64,000 nucleotides of DNA from Paraburkholderia sp. PREW-6R (GTDB taxonomy: Bacteria; Pseudomonadota; Gammaproteobacteria; Burkholderiales; Burkholderiaceae), in assembly GCF_039621805.1 (NCBI RefSeq), contig NZ_CP155073.1, positions 1,426,001 through 1,490,000 of the forward strand. Reading direction: 5' to 3'. Of this stretch, positions 20,056 to 28,807 are shown in pieces. The notes beneath the pieces are model-generated. The model did no database searches. It worked only from the letters and a program-made list of their open reading frames with translations, and was not told the origin of the DNA. The translations under genes were made by a program, and so were the position numbers. Position 1 is the stretch's first letter; each line of letters opens with the position of its first letter.

Positions 20056-20197
20056 GAACGACGAGGGAGCGGTAAACGCTCGTTTAATGGCGGACGATGT
20101 CCGGATGGTAGCCGTCGAACATCGCATCGGCAAGAAGTCTTGACAAATTACTTGAGGTTCGTGCGCTAAGTGTTGGCTGGCCGAAACGACGGCGGAA

Positions 20198-20233
20198 AGA
20201 AAAAAGCCGCGTCCGGAATGTTCCGGATGCGGC
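20198..20233 (-). terminator. Intrinsic terminator downstream of the PhoH-like gene
   Basis: A 13-bp stem with one G-T pair (20206-20218 with 20221-20233) is followed on the minus strand by a T-run. It lies 60 bp past the PhoH-like stop and separates it from the NlpC/P60 gene. Confidence 0.85.
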
Positions 20234-20292
20234 TTCGAGTGCGATCAGGCAAAGCTGACTAGCTCGCCCGCGAAGCGGACCTCAAACGAGCG

Positions 20293-22170
20293 TCAGAGGA
20301 TTTCCGACGCATAGTCGGCAAGGCGTGAGCGTTCGCCCCTTGCCAGGGTGACGTGTCCGCTGTGCGCCCAGCCCTTGAAGCGGTCGACGACATAAGTCAG
20401 GCCCGAGCTGCCTTCCGTCAGATAAGGCGTGTCGATCTGCGCAATATTGCCCAGACAGATGATCTTCGTGCCAGGACCCGCCCGCGTGACCAAGGTCTTC
20501 ATCTGCTTCGGCGTCAGGTTCTGTGCCTCGTCGATGATCAGGTACTTGTCCACGAAAGTGCGCCCGCGCATGAAGTTCATGCTCTTGACCTTCAGGCGCG
20601 AACGGATCAGCTCCTGTGTGGCCGCACGGCCCCATTCGCCCGCGGCGTCGTCGGTTTTTTGCAGGACTTCGAGGTTGTCGTCGAATGCGCCCATCCACGG
20701 CTGCATTTTTTCCTCTTCCGTACCCGGCAGAAAGCCGATGTCTTCGCCGACCGGCACGGTTGCGCGCGTCACGATGATTTCGTTGTAGCGCTTGTCGTCC
20801 AGCACCTGCGCCAGGCCCGCCGCGAGCGCGACGAGCGTCTTGCCGGTGCCGGCCTGACCGAGCAGCGTGACGAAGTCGATCTCCGGGTTCATCAACAGGT
20901 TCAGCGCGAAGTTCTGCTCGCGGTTGCGCGCCGTGATACCCCACACATTGTTTTTGTGGTGACCATAGTCGCGCAAGGTTTGCAGCAGCGCAGTCTTGCC
21001 GTTCAGCTCGCGCACCAGCGCATGAAACGCCGGTTCGCCGTTCTGCGGCTCGAGATAGACGAACTCGTTGACCAGCATCGACGCGCACAGGGGCCCCGTG
21101 ACGCGGTAATACGTGGTGCCGGTTTTGGTGTCCTGCCAGCTTTCCATGCCTTTCGCGTGCTTGGTCCAGAAATCTTGGGGCAGCGCGCGGATGCCCGAGT
21201 ACAGCAGATCGCTGTCTTCGAGCACCTGGTCGTTGAAGTAATCTTCGGCGGGCAGGCCGAGCGCATGCGCCTTGATTCGCATGTTGATGTCTTTCGACAC
21301 CAGCACGACCTGGCGATCCGTGCGGTCGCGTTGCAACGCGCGCACGACGCCGAGAATCTGGTTGTCCGCCTTGCCTTCGGGCAGGCCTTCCACCGGCTCG
21401 ATCGCCGTCAGCTTGGTCTGGAAATACAGGCGCCCGGACGCTTCGCGGCTGCCGAGGCGGGCAAGTGAAATGCCGTCCGACATGTTGCCGGCGTTGGCGA
21501 CGAGCGCGTCCAGCGTGCGGCTCACCTGACGCGCATTACGCGCGACTTCCGACATGCCTTTCTTGTGGTTGTCGAGCTCCTCCAGCGTCATCATGGGCAG
21601 ATAGACGTCGTGTTCCTCGAACCGGAACAGGCAGCTCGGATCGTGCATCAGCACGTTCGTGTCGAGCACGAATAGCTTCTGGACTTCGACCGGTTGCGTG
21701 CCGGCACTCCGTTTCTTGCTGGTGCCGCGCGTGCCCGCAGGCGCAGCGGCGGCAGGCGTGCCCGTCGACGGCTGGCCCGTGCCCGGCGCACGCGCAACGG
21801 CCGGCTCGGCCTGAACGGTTGCCGCTTCGGCTTCGACCGCGGGGCGCGCGGCGGGAACCGGTTGCAGCAACGCGGCGGTCTGCTTCGATTTTCGACCGGA
21901 TGTGGACGTGCTACGCGACGGCGCAGCCTCGCCCGTCGACGCCGACGCGCCTGTACGCTGAGATGCCGGCACCGGCCGCAAGGTCGTCGCGGCATTGGCG
22001 GCGTGCGCCATCGGCGTGGCGACGTTCGCGCGGCCATAATCGGCCGACTCTGCAGTTTCCCCATCGCCGGCCTGTTTCTTCGCGGAGCGCGCGGGAGTGG
22101 CGGCTTTGGCCTTGTATTCGTCAGGCGGCAACAGGTTGCCGAGCTTGCTGGGGGGAGTAGGCAAAGGCAT
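20293..22170 (-). CDS. PIN domain-PhoH ATPase fusion (YlaK family)
   Basis: 625-residue cytoplasmic protein. Residues 1-160 are a low-complexity Ala/Pro/Ser region. A PIN-type RNase domain begins near 166 (KLFVLDTNVLMHDPSC, with acidic metal ligands), and a PhoH-like P-loop ATPase occupies the C-terminal third (GQAGTGKT near 415; VTRATVPVGEDIGFLPG; LIIDEAQNLTPKQM). PIN-PhoH proteins are RNA helicase/nuclease-type enzymes, often in toxin-antitoxin contexts, but here there is no antitoxin neighbour and the long form is a housekeeping type. GAGGGAA precedes the ATG at 22170. Confidence 0.92.
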   Translation of the reverse strand: MPLPTPPSKLGNLLPPDEYKAKAATPARSAKKQAGDGETAESADYGRANVATPMAHAANAATTLRPVPASQRTGASASTGEAAPSRSTSTSGRKSKQTAALLQPVPAARPAVEAEAATVQAEPAVARAPGTGQPSTGTPAAAAPAGTRGTSKKRSAGTQPVEVQKLFVLDTNVLMHDPSCLFRFEEHDVYLPMMTLEELDNHKKGMSEVARNARQVSRTLDALVANAGNMSDGISLARLGSREASGRLYFQTKLTAIEPVEGLPEGKADNQILGVVRALQRDRTDRQVVLVSKDINMRIKAHALGLPAEDYFNDQVLEDSDLLYSGIRALPQDFWTKHAKGMESWQDTKTGTTYYRVTGPLCASMLVNEFVYLEPQNGEPAFHALVRELNGKTALLQTLRDYGHHKNNVWGITARNREQNFALNLLMNPEIDFVTLLGQAGTGKTLVALAAGLAQVLDDKRYNEIIVTRATVPVGEDIGFLPGTEEEKMQPWMGAFDDNLEVLQKTDDAAGEWGRAATQELIRSRLKVKSMNFMRGRTFVDKYLIIDEAQNLTPKQMKTLVTRAGPGTKIICLGNIAQIDTPYLTEGSSGLTYVVDRFKGWAHSGHVTLARGERSRLADYASEIL

Positions 22171-22515
22171 GGTTTCCCTCGAATTAATCGGGTCACATAT
22201 CGTGCGCCGCCTGTCGCATTCTGCCGGTGCCGGTAAGCGCACGCAGTTTGCGTCCGGAGGCGCGCATTCGGTCTAAAAATGCCGGTTCGCCTGGTCTTCG
22301 ATCGGCTCCTTGACGGAAGCGCATGGCCGCGTGAACGATCGGCATGGCGCAATTAAAAAAGCCGCCGCCCCGGCGTTCGGGGCAAGCGGCTCGCCTTCTG
22401 CGTTCGCGTTGCGCTTCACGACTCCGACGGCGCGGACAGAACGGCCGTCAAGCCTTGCGCAGCGAACAAAAGTTTGGGTTGGACAGGCACTCATTGCGGC
22501 CCAATATAGCGCGCC
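22171..22515. other. Gap between bcp and the PhoH-like gene
   Basis: Holds the bcp terminator (22353-22391) and, between it and 22170, the presumed promoter of the PhoH-like gene. No gene is supported. Confidence 0.5.
22353..22391 (-). terminator. Intrinsic terminator of bcp
   Basis: Two-part stem: AGCCGC with GCGGCT (22360-22365/22386-22391) and CCCCG with CGGGG (22368-22372/22378-22382), followed on the minus strand by six T. Confidence 0.8.
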
Positions 22516-22977
22516 TCACAGCGCTTGTACAGCCTCGAGAATGTCGTCGACATGACCGGGTACTTTCACGCCACGCCACTCGCGGCGCAACACGCCCTCG
22601 GAGTCGATCAGGAACGTGGAGCGCTCGATACCACGTACTTCCTTGCCATACATTTTCTTCATTTTGATGACGTTAAAGAGCGCGCACAGCGTCTCTTCGG
22701 GATCGGAAATCAGAGGGAACGGCAATTCGAGCTTGGCCTTGAAGTTCTCGTGCGAGCGCAGGGTGTCGCGCGACACGCCGAGCACTTCCGCGCCGGCCTT
22801 CGTGAACTTCGGATACAGATCGCGGAATTGCAGACCTTCGGTCGTGCAGCCCGGCGTGTTGTCTTTCGGATAGAAATACAGCACCACCTTTTTCCCACGC
22901 AGCTTCGATAGCGTGATCTCGCCGCCGGTAGCCGGGGCGGTGAAGTCGGGAATGGGTTGGTCGACTGCGATAGGCAC
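22516..22977 (-). CDS. bcp: Thiol peroxidase, Bcp/PrxQ type
   Basis: 153-residue peroxiredoxin that reduces hydrogen peroxide and organic peroxides using thioredoxin-type donors. Peroxidatic Cys44 is in DNTPGCTTEG. The second Cys five residues later, present in many Bcp proteins (CTTEAC), is replaced by Leu; a Cys at 98 (EETLCALF) could act instead, or the enzyme could be a 1-Cys type. It lies on the same strand downstream of arnD but has its own terminator and a 158-bp upstream gap. Confidence 0.94.
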   Translation of the reverse strand: MPIAVDQPIPDFTAPATGGEITLSKLRGKKVVLYFYPKDNTPGCTTEGLQFRDLYPKFTKAGAEVLGVSRDTLRSHENFKAKLELPFPLISDPEETLCALFNVIKMKKMYGKEVRGIERSTFLIDSEGVLRREWRGVKVPGHVDDILEAVQAL

Positions 22978-23135
22978 GAGGTTCTCCGGTTGTTATGGCC
23001 GGCGCCGTCAGTTGCGGCGGCGTCGGCCTGGCATCGAGGCTTGGGGGAGCGTTGCGAATCCGGCGCGGCGCGGTCTCGCGCGGCCGCCGGGTCGTCTGAA
23101 CAGAGTCGCCGGCCAGCCAGGGTCGAGCGCAATGG

Positions 23136-24029
23136 TCAGGGCTGGACGATCAACTCGCCGGAGCGACCCGGAATTTCGCCCCACGTGAGAGGGTACGATG
23201 GCAGCGTGTCGCGGTCTAGCGTCGCGTAGTAATCGCCCATGGTCGCAAACGTGTGGCCTTGCGCGCGCCAGCCTTCGAGCAGCTGTTCGAAGATCGGGGC
23301 GAGCTTCTGCCCTTCGAGTTCGGCGTGCAGCGTGAACACCTGGTCGTGCGGATTGTTCTCGGTGCGCTTGAGCATCCACGCGGCGACACTGTGTTCGTCG
23401 ACGCCATCCACACCCAGCACTTCGTCGAGCGTGGGCAACGTGGTAGGCATCTGCACGTGATTCAACGTGCGTCCACCCACCACCAGCAGATACGGCGAAT
23501 GTCCGCGCCCATCGGACGCGTAACGCATGCCCCACGCGTCGATCTGTTCAAACGCATGGCCGTTCATCTGCCAGCCGGCCGCGCCGTGCGTAACGGGCGG
23601 CGCACCGAAGATATCCACGAAGCGGTCGTAGCTCTTCTGCATCTGACCGGCCGTCCATGCGTGATCTTTCGCGCGCACGTTGTCCTGCCAGTACACGTGG
23701 TCCCACGTGTGAATCCCGCATTCGAAACCGGCTTCGTGGATCGCGCGCATTTCCGCCGTTGTCTTCACGCCGATATCCGGTCCGGGCAGCAGCACGCCGT
23801 ACATCAACTGCCTGATGCCGTAGTGCTCGACCACCGACGTGCGCGACACCTTCTTCAGGAATCCCGGCCGCAACACACGGCGCATGGCCCAGCCGGTGTG
23901 GTCTGGCCCGAGACTGAACAGGAAGGTGGCGCGCGCCTTGAAGCGGTCGAAAATCCGCGCGAGATTCGGCACGCCTTCGCGAGTGCCGCGCAGCGTGTCG
24001 ACGTCGATTTTCAGGACGATACGGGCCAA
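23136..24029 (-). CDS. arnD: 4-deoxy-4-formamido-L-arabinose-phosphoundecaprenol deformylase
   Basis: Removes the formyl group from Ara4FN-undecaprenyl phosphate, giving the Ara4N lipid donor. The 297-residue protein is a polysaccharide-deacetylase-type enzyme: MARIVLKIDVDTLRGTREGVPNL with the catalytic and metal Asp pair in the first strand, HTWDHVYWQDN as the metal-binding His motif near 120, and HAAELEG-like C-terminal His (TLHAELEGQ) near 250. Last gene of the arn cluster, 10 bp after the dehydrogenase gene. Confidence 0.94.
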   Translation of the reverse strand: MARIVLKIDVDTLRGTREGVPNLARIFDRFKARATFLFSLGPDHTGWAMRRVLRPGFLKKVSRTSVVEHYGIRQLMYGVLLPGPDIGVKTTAEMRAIHEAGFECGIHTWDHVYWQDNVRAKDHAWTAGQMQKSYDRFVDIFGAPPVTHGAAGWQMNGHAFEQIDAWGMRYASDGRGHSPYLLVVGGRTLNHVQMPTTLPTLDEVLGVDGVDEHSVAAWMLKRTENNPHDQVFTLHAELEGQKLAPIFEQLLEGWRAQGHTFATMGDYYATLDRDTLPSYPLTWGEIPGRSGELIVQP

Positions 24030-24039
24030 GGATCAGCCC

Positions 24040-25104
24040 TTATTGCTGTTCGACGAGCGAGCGAGCCTGCTCGACGTCGCCTCGATACGCTTCGAAAATC
24101 TTGCGCAACGCTTCGTCGAAGGTTGATTTCGGCGCCCAGCCAAGCTCTTGCATCGTGTTCTCGATCTTCGGCACGCGATTCTGCACGTCCTGATAGCCCG
24201 AGCCGTAGTACGCACCCGACGATGTCTCGATCAGTTGCACCTGCTTCGCGGTGTCCGCATACTCGGGAAATTCGGCCGCGAGCGTCAGCATCTTGTGCGC
24301 CAGTTCACGCACCGAGAAGTTGTTGGTCGGATTGCCGATGTTGTAGATCTTCCCCGACGCGACGCCGTCTTTATTCTCGATGATCTTCATCAGCGCGGCG
24401 ATGCCATCATCGATATCCGTGAACGCGCGTTTCTGTGCGCCGCCGTCGACAAGGCTGATGTTCTCGCCGCGCACGATGTGGCCGAGGAACTGCGTGACCA
24501 CGCGCGAGCTGCCTTCCTTCGGCGTATAGATCGAGTCGAGGCCCGGGCCGATCCAGTTGAACGGACGGAACAGCGTGAAGTTCAGACCCTCCATGCCGTA
24601 ACCCCAGATCACGCGATCCATCAACTGCTTGGAGCACGCGTAGATCCAGCGCGGCTTGTTGATGGGACCATACGACAGCTGCGATTCTTCCGGATCGAAC
24701 TGCTCGTCCGTGCACATGCCGTACACCTCGGAGGTGGACGGAAACACGAGATGCTTGCCGTACTTCACGGCCGAACGCACGATCGGCAGATTCGCCTCGA
24801 AGTCCAGTTCGAACACGCGCAGCGGCTGCTTCACATAAGTGGCGGGCGTGGCGATCGCGACGAGCGGCAGGATCACGTCGCACTTCTTCACGTGATATTC
24901 GACCCACTCCTTGTTGATCGTGATGTCGCCTTCGAAGAAGTGCATCCGCTCATGATTCACGAGGTCGCCGAGACGTTCGGTTTGCATGTCCATCCCGAAG
25001 ACTTCCCAGTCGGTTGTTTCGAGAATGCGTTTGGACAGGTGATGGCCGATGAAGCCGTTCACACCCAGAATCAGGACTTTTTTAGCGAAACCTTGGGTTT
25101 TCAT
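24040..25104 (-). CDS. arnA: UDP-glucuronate C4 decarboxylase (stand-alone ArnA dehydrogenase domain)
   Basis: Oxidatively decarboxylates UDP-glucuronate to UDP-4-keto-pentose, the first committed step of Ara4N synthesis. The 354-residue SDR-extended protein corresponds to the C-terminal half of enterobacterial ArnA. NAD motif ILGVNGFIGHHL is at the N terminus, TSEVYGMCTD and YACSKQLMD give the Thr/Ser-Tyr-Lys triad. The formyltransferase half is encoded by the overlapping upstream gene (4-bp overlap at 25101-25104). Confidence 0.92.
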   Translation of the reverse strand: MKTQGFAKKVLILGVNGFIGHHLSKRILETTDWEVFGMDMQTERLGDLVNHERMHFFEGDITINKEWVEYHVKKCDVILPLVAIATPATYVKQPLRVFELDFEANLPIVRSAVKYGKHLVFPSTSEVYGMCTDEQFDPEESQLSYGPINKPRWIYACSKQLMDRVIWGYGMEGLNFTLFRPFNWIGPGLDSIYTPKEGSSRVVTQFLGHIVRGENISLVDGGAQKRAFTDIDDGIAALMKIIENKDGVASGKIYNIGNPTNNFSVRELAHKMLTLAAEFPEYADTAKQVQLIETSSGAYYGSGYQDVQNRVPKIENTMQELGWAPKSTFDEALRKIFEAYRGDVEQARSLVEQQ

Positions 25105-26036
25105 GAATGACGGGGAGATTGGATGAGCTGGGCGAATTCGGCCGGGGAGACGGGATGTTCCTCACCGTCATGCTGGCGCCGCAATTCGTGGATGGCGATG
25201 GCACGGCCGTCGCCGCAGATCGCGAAAACGGCATTATCGCTTACGTGCAGGCCCGGCGGCAAATCCGAGCGAAGCGCGCCGGCAGGCGCCATTCGTGCGC
25301 GCGCGACGATGAAGCGCTGACCATTCAGGTCGGTAAACGCGCCGGGATAGGGCGGCGCGACTGCCCGGATCAGGTTGTAGACCTGCTGCGCGGGTTGAGT
25401 CCAGTCGATGCGGCCGTCTTCCGGCTTGCGCCCGCCGTAGTAGCTGCCTTGCGAAAGATCGTTCGGCAGATGCGGCGCTTCGCCCGCGAGCAACGCCGGC
25501 AGCACGCGCCATAGCGTCTGTTCGGCGGCAACGGCGACCTTGTCGAAGACTTGCGCGGCGGTGTCGTCGGGCAGGATGGGCACCGGAGTTTGCGCGATGA
25601 TCGCGCCCGCATCCGGCTTTGCGGCCATTTCATGCAGCGTTGCGCCCGTTTCGGTTTCACCGTGAATCACGGCCCAGTTGGTCGGCACGCGACCGCGATA
25701 TTTCGGCAGCAGCGAGCCGTGCATGTTGTACGCGCCGCGCGCGGCGAGCGCGAGCAGGTCGACCGGCAACATGTGGCGGTAATAGAACGAAAAAATGAAG
25801 TCCGGGCGCGCCGCGCTGACAGCCGCGTGCAGTTCGGCACTCTTTGGATCGGCGGGTGTCACGACCGGAATGCCATGCTCGGCCGCCACCGAGGCGACGC
25901 TGCCGAACCAGATGTTCTCGGCGGGATTGTCTTCATGCGTGACGACGAGCGCGACGTCCACGCCGCGTGCGAGCAGCACCTGCAGGCAGCGCACGCCGAC
26001 ATTGTGATACGCGAATACGACAGCGCGCGGCTTCAT
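25101..26036 (-). CDS. UDP-Ara4N formyltransferase (stand-alone ArnA N-terminal domain)
   Basis: Transfers formyl from 10-formyl-tetrahydrofolate to UDP-4-amino-4-deoxy-arabinose. The 311 residues match the N-terminal half of enterobacterial ArnA. The catalytic His motif is MHGSLLPKYRGRVPTNWA, followed by GATLHEM and KPDAGAI. It overlaps arnC and the dehydrogenase gene by 4 bp each, so all are coupled. Methionyl-tRNA formyltransferase is the sister family, but the context excludes it. Confidence 0.91.
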   Translation of the reverse strand: MKPRAVVFAYHNVGVRCLQVLLARGVDVALVVTHEDNPAENIWFGSVASVAAEHGIPVVTPADPKSAELHAAVSAARPDFIFSFYYRHMLPVDLLALAARGAYNMHGSLLPKYRGRVPTNWAVIHGETETGATLHEMAAKPDAGAIIAQTPVPILPDDTAAQVFDKVAVAAEQTLWRVLPALLAGEAPHLPNDLSQGSYYGGRKPEDGRIDWTQPAQQVYNLIRAVAPPYPGAFTDLNGQRFIVARARMAPAGALRSDLPPGLHVSDNAVFAICGDGRAIAIHELRRQHDGEEHPVSPAEFAQLIQSPRHS

Positions 26037-27076
26037 GGCGTCGGGCCCTGATCGATCAGCGGCGCGGCGTGCACGGCCTGCACAACGGTTTGACGTGGTG
26101 TTTCAGTCACGGTCGCGCCGTCGCGCTGTTCGAGGATGGTCTGCACGAGGTAACGCGGACGCGCGCGCACCTGCTGATAAATCCGGCCAATGTACTCGCC
26201 GAGCAGGCCGAGCGCGAAGATGATCACGCCGAGCAGGAAGAACATCACGGCGAAGAGCGTGAACACGCCTTGCACTTCCGCGCCGATGATAAAGCGGCGA
26301 ATCAACAGCAGCACGAACAACGCCGCGGACCCGAGCGACAGGATCACGCCGATGAACGACAGCCACTGCAGCGGCACGACCGAGAAGCCGGTGACCAGAT
26401 CGAAATTCAGACGGATCAGCGAATACAGCGAGTACTTCGATTCGCCGGCAAAACGCTCTTCGTGCGCGACTTCGATTTCAACCGGGTTCTGCGCGAACGT
26501 GTACGCCAGCGCCGGAATGAACGTGTTGATTTCGCCGCAGCGGTTGATCGTGTCGATGATATGGCGGCTGTACGCGCGCAGCATGCAGCCCTGGTCGGTC
26601 ATCTTGATGCGCGTGATGCGCTCGCGCAGACGGTTCATCGCGCGCGATGCTTTGCGGCGCCACAGGCTGTCCTGCCGCTGCAGGCGGATCGTGCCGACGT
26701 AGTCGTAGCCCTCGCGCATCTTGGTGACGAGCTTGCCGATTTCTTCGGGCGGGTTTTGCAGATCGGCGTCGAGCGTGATCACGATCTCGCCGCGCGACTG
26801 CTCGAAGCCCGCGAGAATCGCCATGTGCTGCCCGTAATTGCCGTTCAGCAGGATCACGCGCGAGGTGTCCGGACGCGCGCGGAACTGCTCGGCAAGCAGC
26901 GCGGGGGATTTGTCGCGGCTGCCGTCGTTGATGAAAATCACCTCATACGACGTGCCGAGCGCGTCGAGCGCCGGATACAGGCGCGCGAACAGCGCGGCCA
27001 GTCCGGCTTCCTCGTTGTACACCGGAATGATGACCGACACTTCCGGTGCGACAGCGCGATGTTCCGAATAAATCAT
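26033..27076 (-). CDS. arnC: Undecaprenyl-phosphate Ara4FN transferase
   Basis: Family 2 glycosyltransferase that moves Ara4FN from UDP to undecaprenyl phosphate at the cytoplasmic face. 347 residues: EVSVIIPVYNEEAGL nucleotide site, TLDADLQNPPEE DXD-type motif near residue 105, and two C-terminal membrane helices (FIGVILSLGSAALFVLLLI; FAVMFFLLGVIIFALGLL). Overlaps the formyltransferase gene by 4 bp and starts 6 bp after arnB. Confidence 0.93.
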   Translation of the reverse strand: MIYSEHRAVAPEVSVIIPVYNEEAGLAALFARLYPALDALGTSYEVIFINDGSRDKSPALLAEQFRARPDTSRVILLNGNYGQHMAILAGFEQSRGEIVITLDADLQNPPEEIGKLVTKMREGYDYVGTIRLQRQDSLWRRKASRAMNRLRERITRIKMTDQGCMLRAYSRHIIDTINRCGEINTFIPALAYTFAQNPVEIEVAHEERFAGESKYSLYSLIRLNFDLVTGFSVVPLQWLSFIGVILSLGSAALFVLLLIRRFIIGAEVQGVFTLFAVMFFLLGVIIFALGLLGEYIGRIYQQVRARPRYLVQTILEQRDGATVTETPRQTVVQAVHAAPLIDQGPTP

Positions 27077-27082
27077 TTCCGC

Positions 27083-28234
27083 TTATTTTCCGTATTGTTC
27101 GCAAATTTCATTGACCGCACGGCACACACGTTCGACGTCGTCGGCGCTCATCTGCGTAAAGAGCGGCAGCGTGACGGTACTCGCGCCGTAGTGCTCCGCG
27201 TGCGGGAACATGCCTTCGGTAAAGCCGCATGCGCGATACAGCGAAAAGAGATGGATCGCCGGATAGTGGACGCCCGAGCCGATCCCACGCTCCTTCAGTT
27301 CGCTCATCACGCCCGCGCGATCGATCGACAGTCTGTCAAGCGGCAGCGTGACCAGAAACATGTGCCAGTTGCTGTTCTCGAAGTCCGCAAGCGGCAGGCC
27401 CATGCCGAGTTCGACTGCCGCGCCGCCCTTGAAGCCGTCGAAATACGCGCGTGCCAGCTGCCGGCGTTGCGCGGTGAAACGCTCGATATGTTGCAGCTGA
27501 CCGAGCCCCACGCGGGCGGCGACGTCGGTCAGGTTGTACTTGCCGCCGAGCAGATCGCAATCCATCCCGTCGAAGCCCGTGCGTGTGATGCCTTGCAGCC
27601 GGTATTTCTGCGCGAGGATCGCTTCGTCCTCATTATTCAGGATAAGCGCGCCGCCTTCGATCGACGTGAGATTCTTGTTCGCATGGAAACTGAAGGACAC
27701 GATATCGCCCAGCTTGCCGATGCGCTCGCCGTTCCAGCTCGCGCCGAACGCCTGCGCGGCGTCTTCGATCACACGCAGCTGATGCGCGCGCGCAATCGCG
27801 TAAAGGCGGTCCATATCGACCGGCAGACCCGACAGGAAGACCGGAATCAGCGCCTTCGTGCGCGGCGTGATCGCTCTTTCGAGCAGATCGAGATCGATGT
27901 TGCGCGTCGCCGGGTCAATGTCGACGAAGACTGGCGTCGCGCCGACTTCATAGATCACGTTGCTCGTCGACACCCATGATGCGGGCGTCGTGATGACTTC
28001 GTCGCCTGCGCCCACACCGGCGATACGCAGCCCGATTTCGAGCGTCGCGGTGCCCGAGTTGAACGTGCGCACAGGACGTCCGCCGCAGTATTCAGACAGT
28101 GCCGCTTCGAACTTCTGGTTCTGCGGACCGGTGGTGATCCATCCGGAGCGCAGCACGTCGACCACGCCCTGAATCGTTTCCTCATCAATTTCAGGTTTGG
28201 TGAACGGCAAAAACGGTAGTGTGGACTGGCTCAT
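27083..28234 (-). CDS. arnB: UDP-4-amino-4-deoxy-L-arabinose aminotransferase
   Basis: PLP enzyme that aminates UDP-4-keto-arabinose using glutamate. 383 residues of the DegT/DnrJ/EryC1 family; the PLP Lys lies in SFHANKNLTSIEGG. The start MSQSTLPFLPFTKPEIDEET is family-typical; the open frame continues upstream over a Leu/Arg-rich stretch made by the 15-bp repeat, which I exclude. Central gene of the arn cluster. Confidence 0.94.
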   Translation of the reverse strand: MSQSTLPFLPFTKPEIDEETIQGVVDVLRSGWITTGPQNQKFEAALSEYCGGRPVRTFNSGTATLEIGLRIAGVGAGDEVITTPASWVSTSNVIYEVGATPVFVDIDPATRNIDLDLLERAITPRTKALIPVFLSGLPVDMDRLYAIARAHQLRVIEDAAQAFGASWNGERIGKLGDIVSFSFHANKNLTSIEGGALILNNEDEAILAQKYRLQGITRTGFDGMDCDLLGGKYNLTDVAARVGLGQLQHIERFTAQRRQLARAYFDGFKGGAAVELGMGLPLADFENSNWHMFLVTLPLDRLSIDRAGVMSELKERGIGSGVHYPAIHLFSLYRACGFTEGMFPHAEHYGASTVTLPLFTQMSADDVERVCRAVNEICEQYGK

Positions 28235-28280
28235 GAATGCCTGGCTCGAGTAAAAGGGCGCAACCCGGAGGGCGCGATGT

Positions 28281-28323
28281 ACACAAAGTCTGAGAACACA
28301 AAGTCTGAGAACACAAAGTCTGC
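28281..28323. repeat. 15-bp tandem repeat upstream of arnB
   Basis: Unit ACACAAAGTCTGAGA occurs at 28281 and 28296, with a third copy at 28311 that diverges in its last bases. It lies 47 bp before the arnB start, between the SMR gene and arnB. Confidence 0.9.
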
Positions 28324-28404
28324 GTAAGCCTTGGACGGCGCCAGAAAAAGGGCGCAACCGCGGAGCTTACAGCGTTGAACCTTACGGTTCGCTTATTGAC
28401 TGGC

Positions 28405-28776
28405 CTAGCCGCGCGTCAGTACCAGCACGCCCACGAGCACAATGCCGATGCCCACCACCTTTTGCACCGACATCACCTCGCCAAACAGATACCAGGCTGC
28501 GAGCGCATTCACGACGTAGCCGAGCGACAGCATCGGATACGCGAGCGATACGTCGACTCGCGACAGTCCGACTACCCATAACACCAGGCTGACCAGATAA
28601 CACGTCAGGCCGGCAACGATCGGTGGCTGTGTGGCAAGGCGAAAGCCGATGGGCAGGATGTTCGCACGGGTGAATTCGAAGTGTCCAACGGCATTCGTTC
28701 CCGCTTTGAGCAGCAACTGTGCGCCGGCGTTCAACGACACACCGGCAAGAATGCAAAAGAGGGAAATCGGGTTCAT
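28405..28776 (-). CDS. SMR-family membrane protein, ArnE/ArnF-like Ara4N-lipid flippase subunit
   Basis: 123-residue protein with four predicted membrane helices (SLFCILAGVSLNAGAQLLLKAG; LATQPPIVAGLTCYLVSLVLWVVGLS; AYPMLSLGYVVNALAAWYLFG; VVGIGIVLVGVLVL). ArnE and ArnF together flip Ara4N-undecaprenyl phosphate to the periplasm; only one such gene is seen here, so it may act as a homodimer or have a partner elsewhere. Between arnT and arnB on the same strand. MNPISLF is the likely start. Confidence 0.85.
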   Translation of the reverse strand: MNPISLFCILAGVSLNAGAQLLLKAGTNAVGHFEFTRANILPIGFRLATQPPIVAGLTCYLVSLVLWVVGLSRVDVSLAYPMLSLGYVVNALAAWYLFGEVMSVQKVVGIGIVLVGVLVLTRG

Positions 28777-28807
28777 CTGACCGTCTGATTCGGATATGGA
28801 GACGCTG

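Noticed and set aside
20293..22170. PIN domain as evidence of a toxin-antitoxin module
   Set aside because: The PIN domain is fused to a full PhoH ATPase in a long protein with no small antitoxin gene beside it; it fits the housekeeping YlaK-type family.
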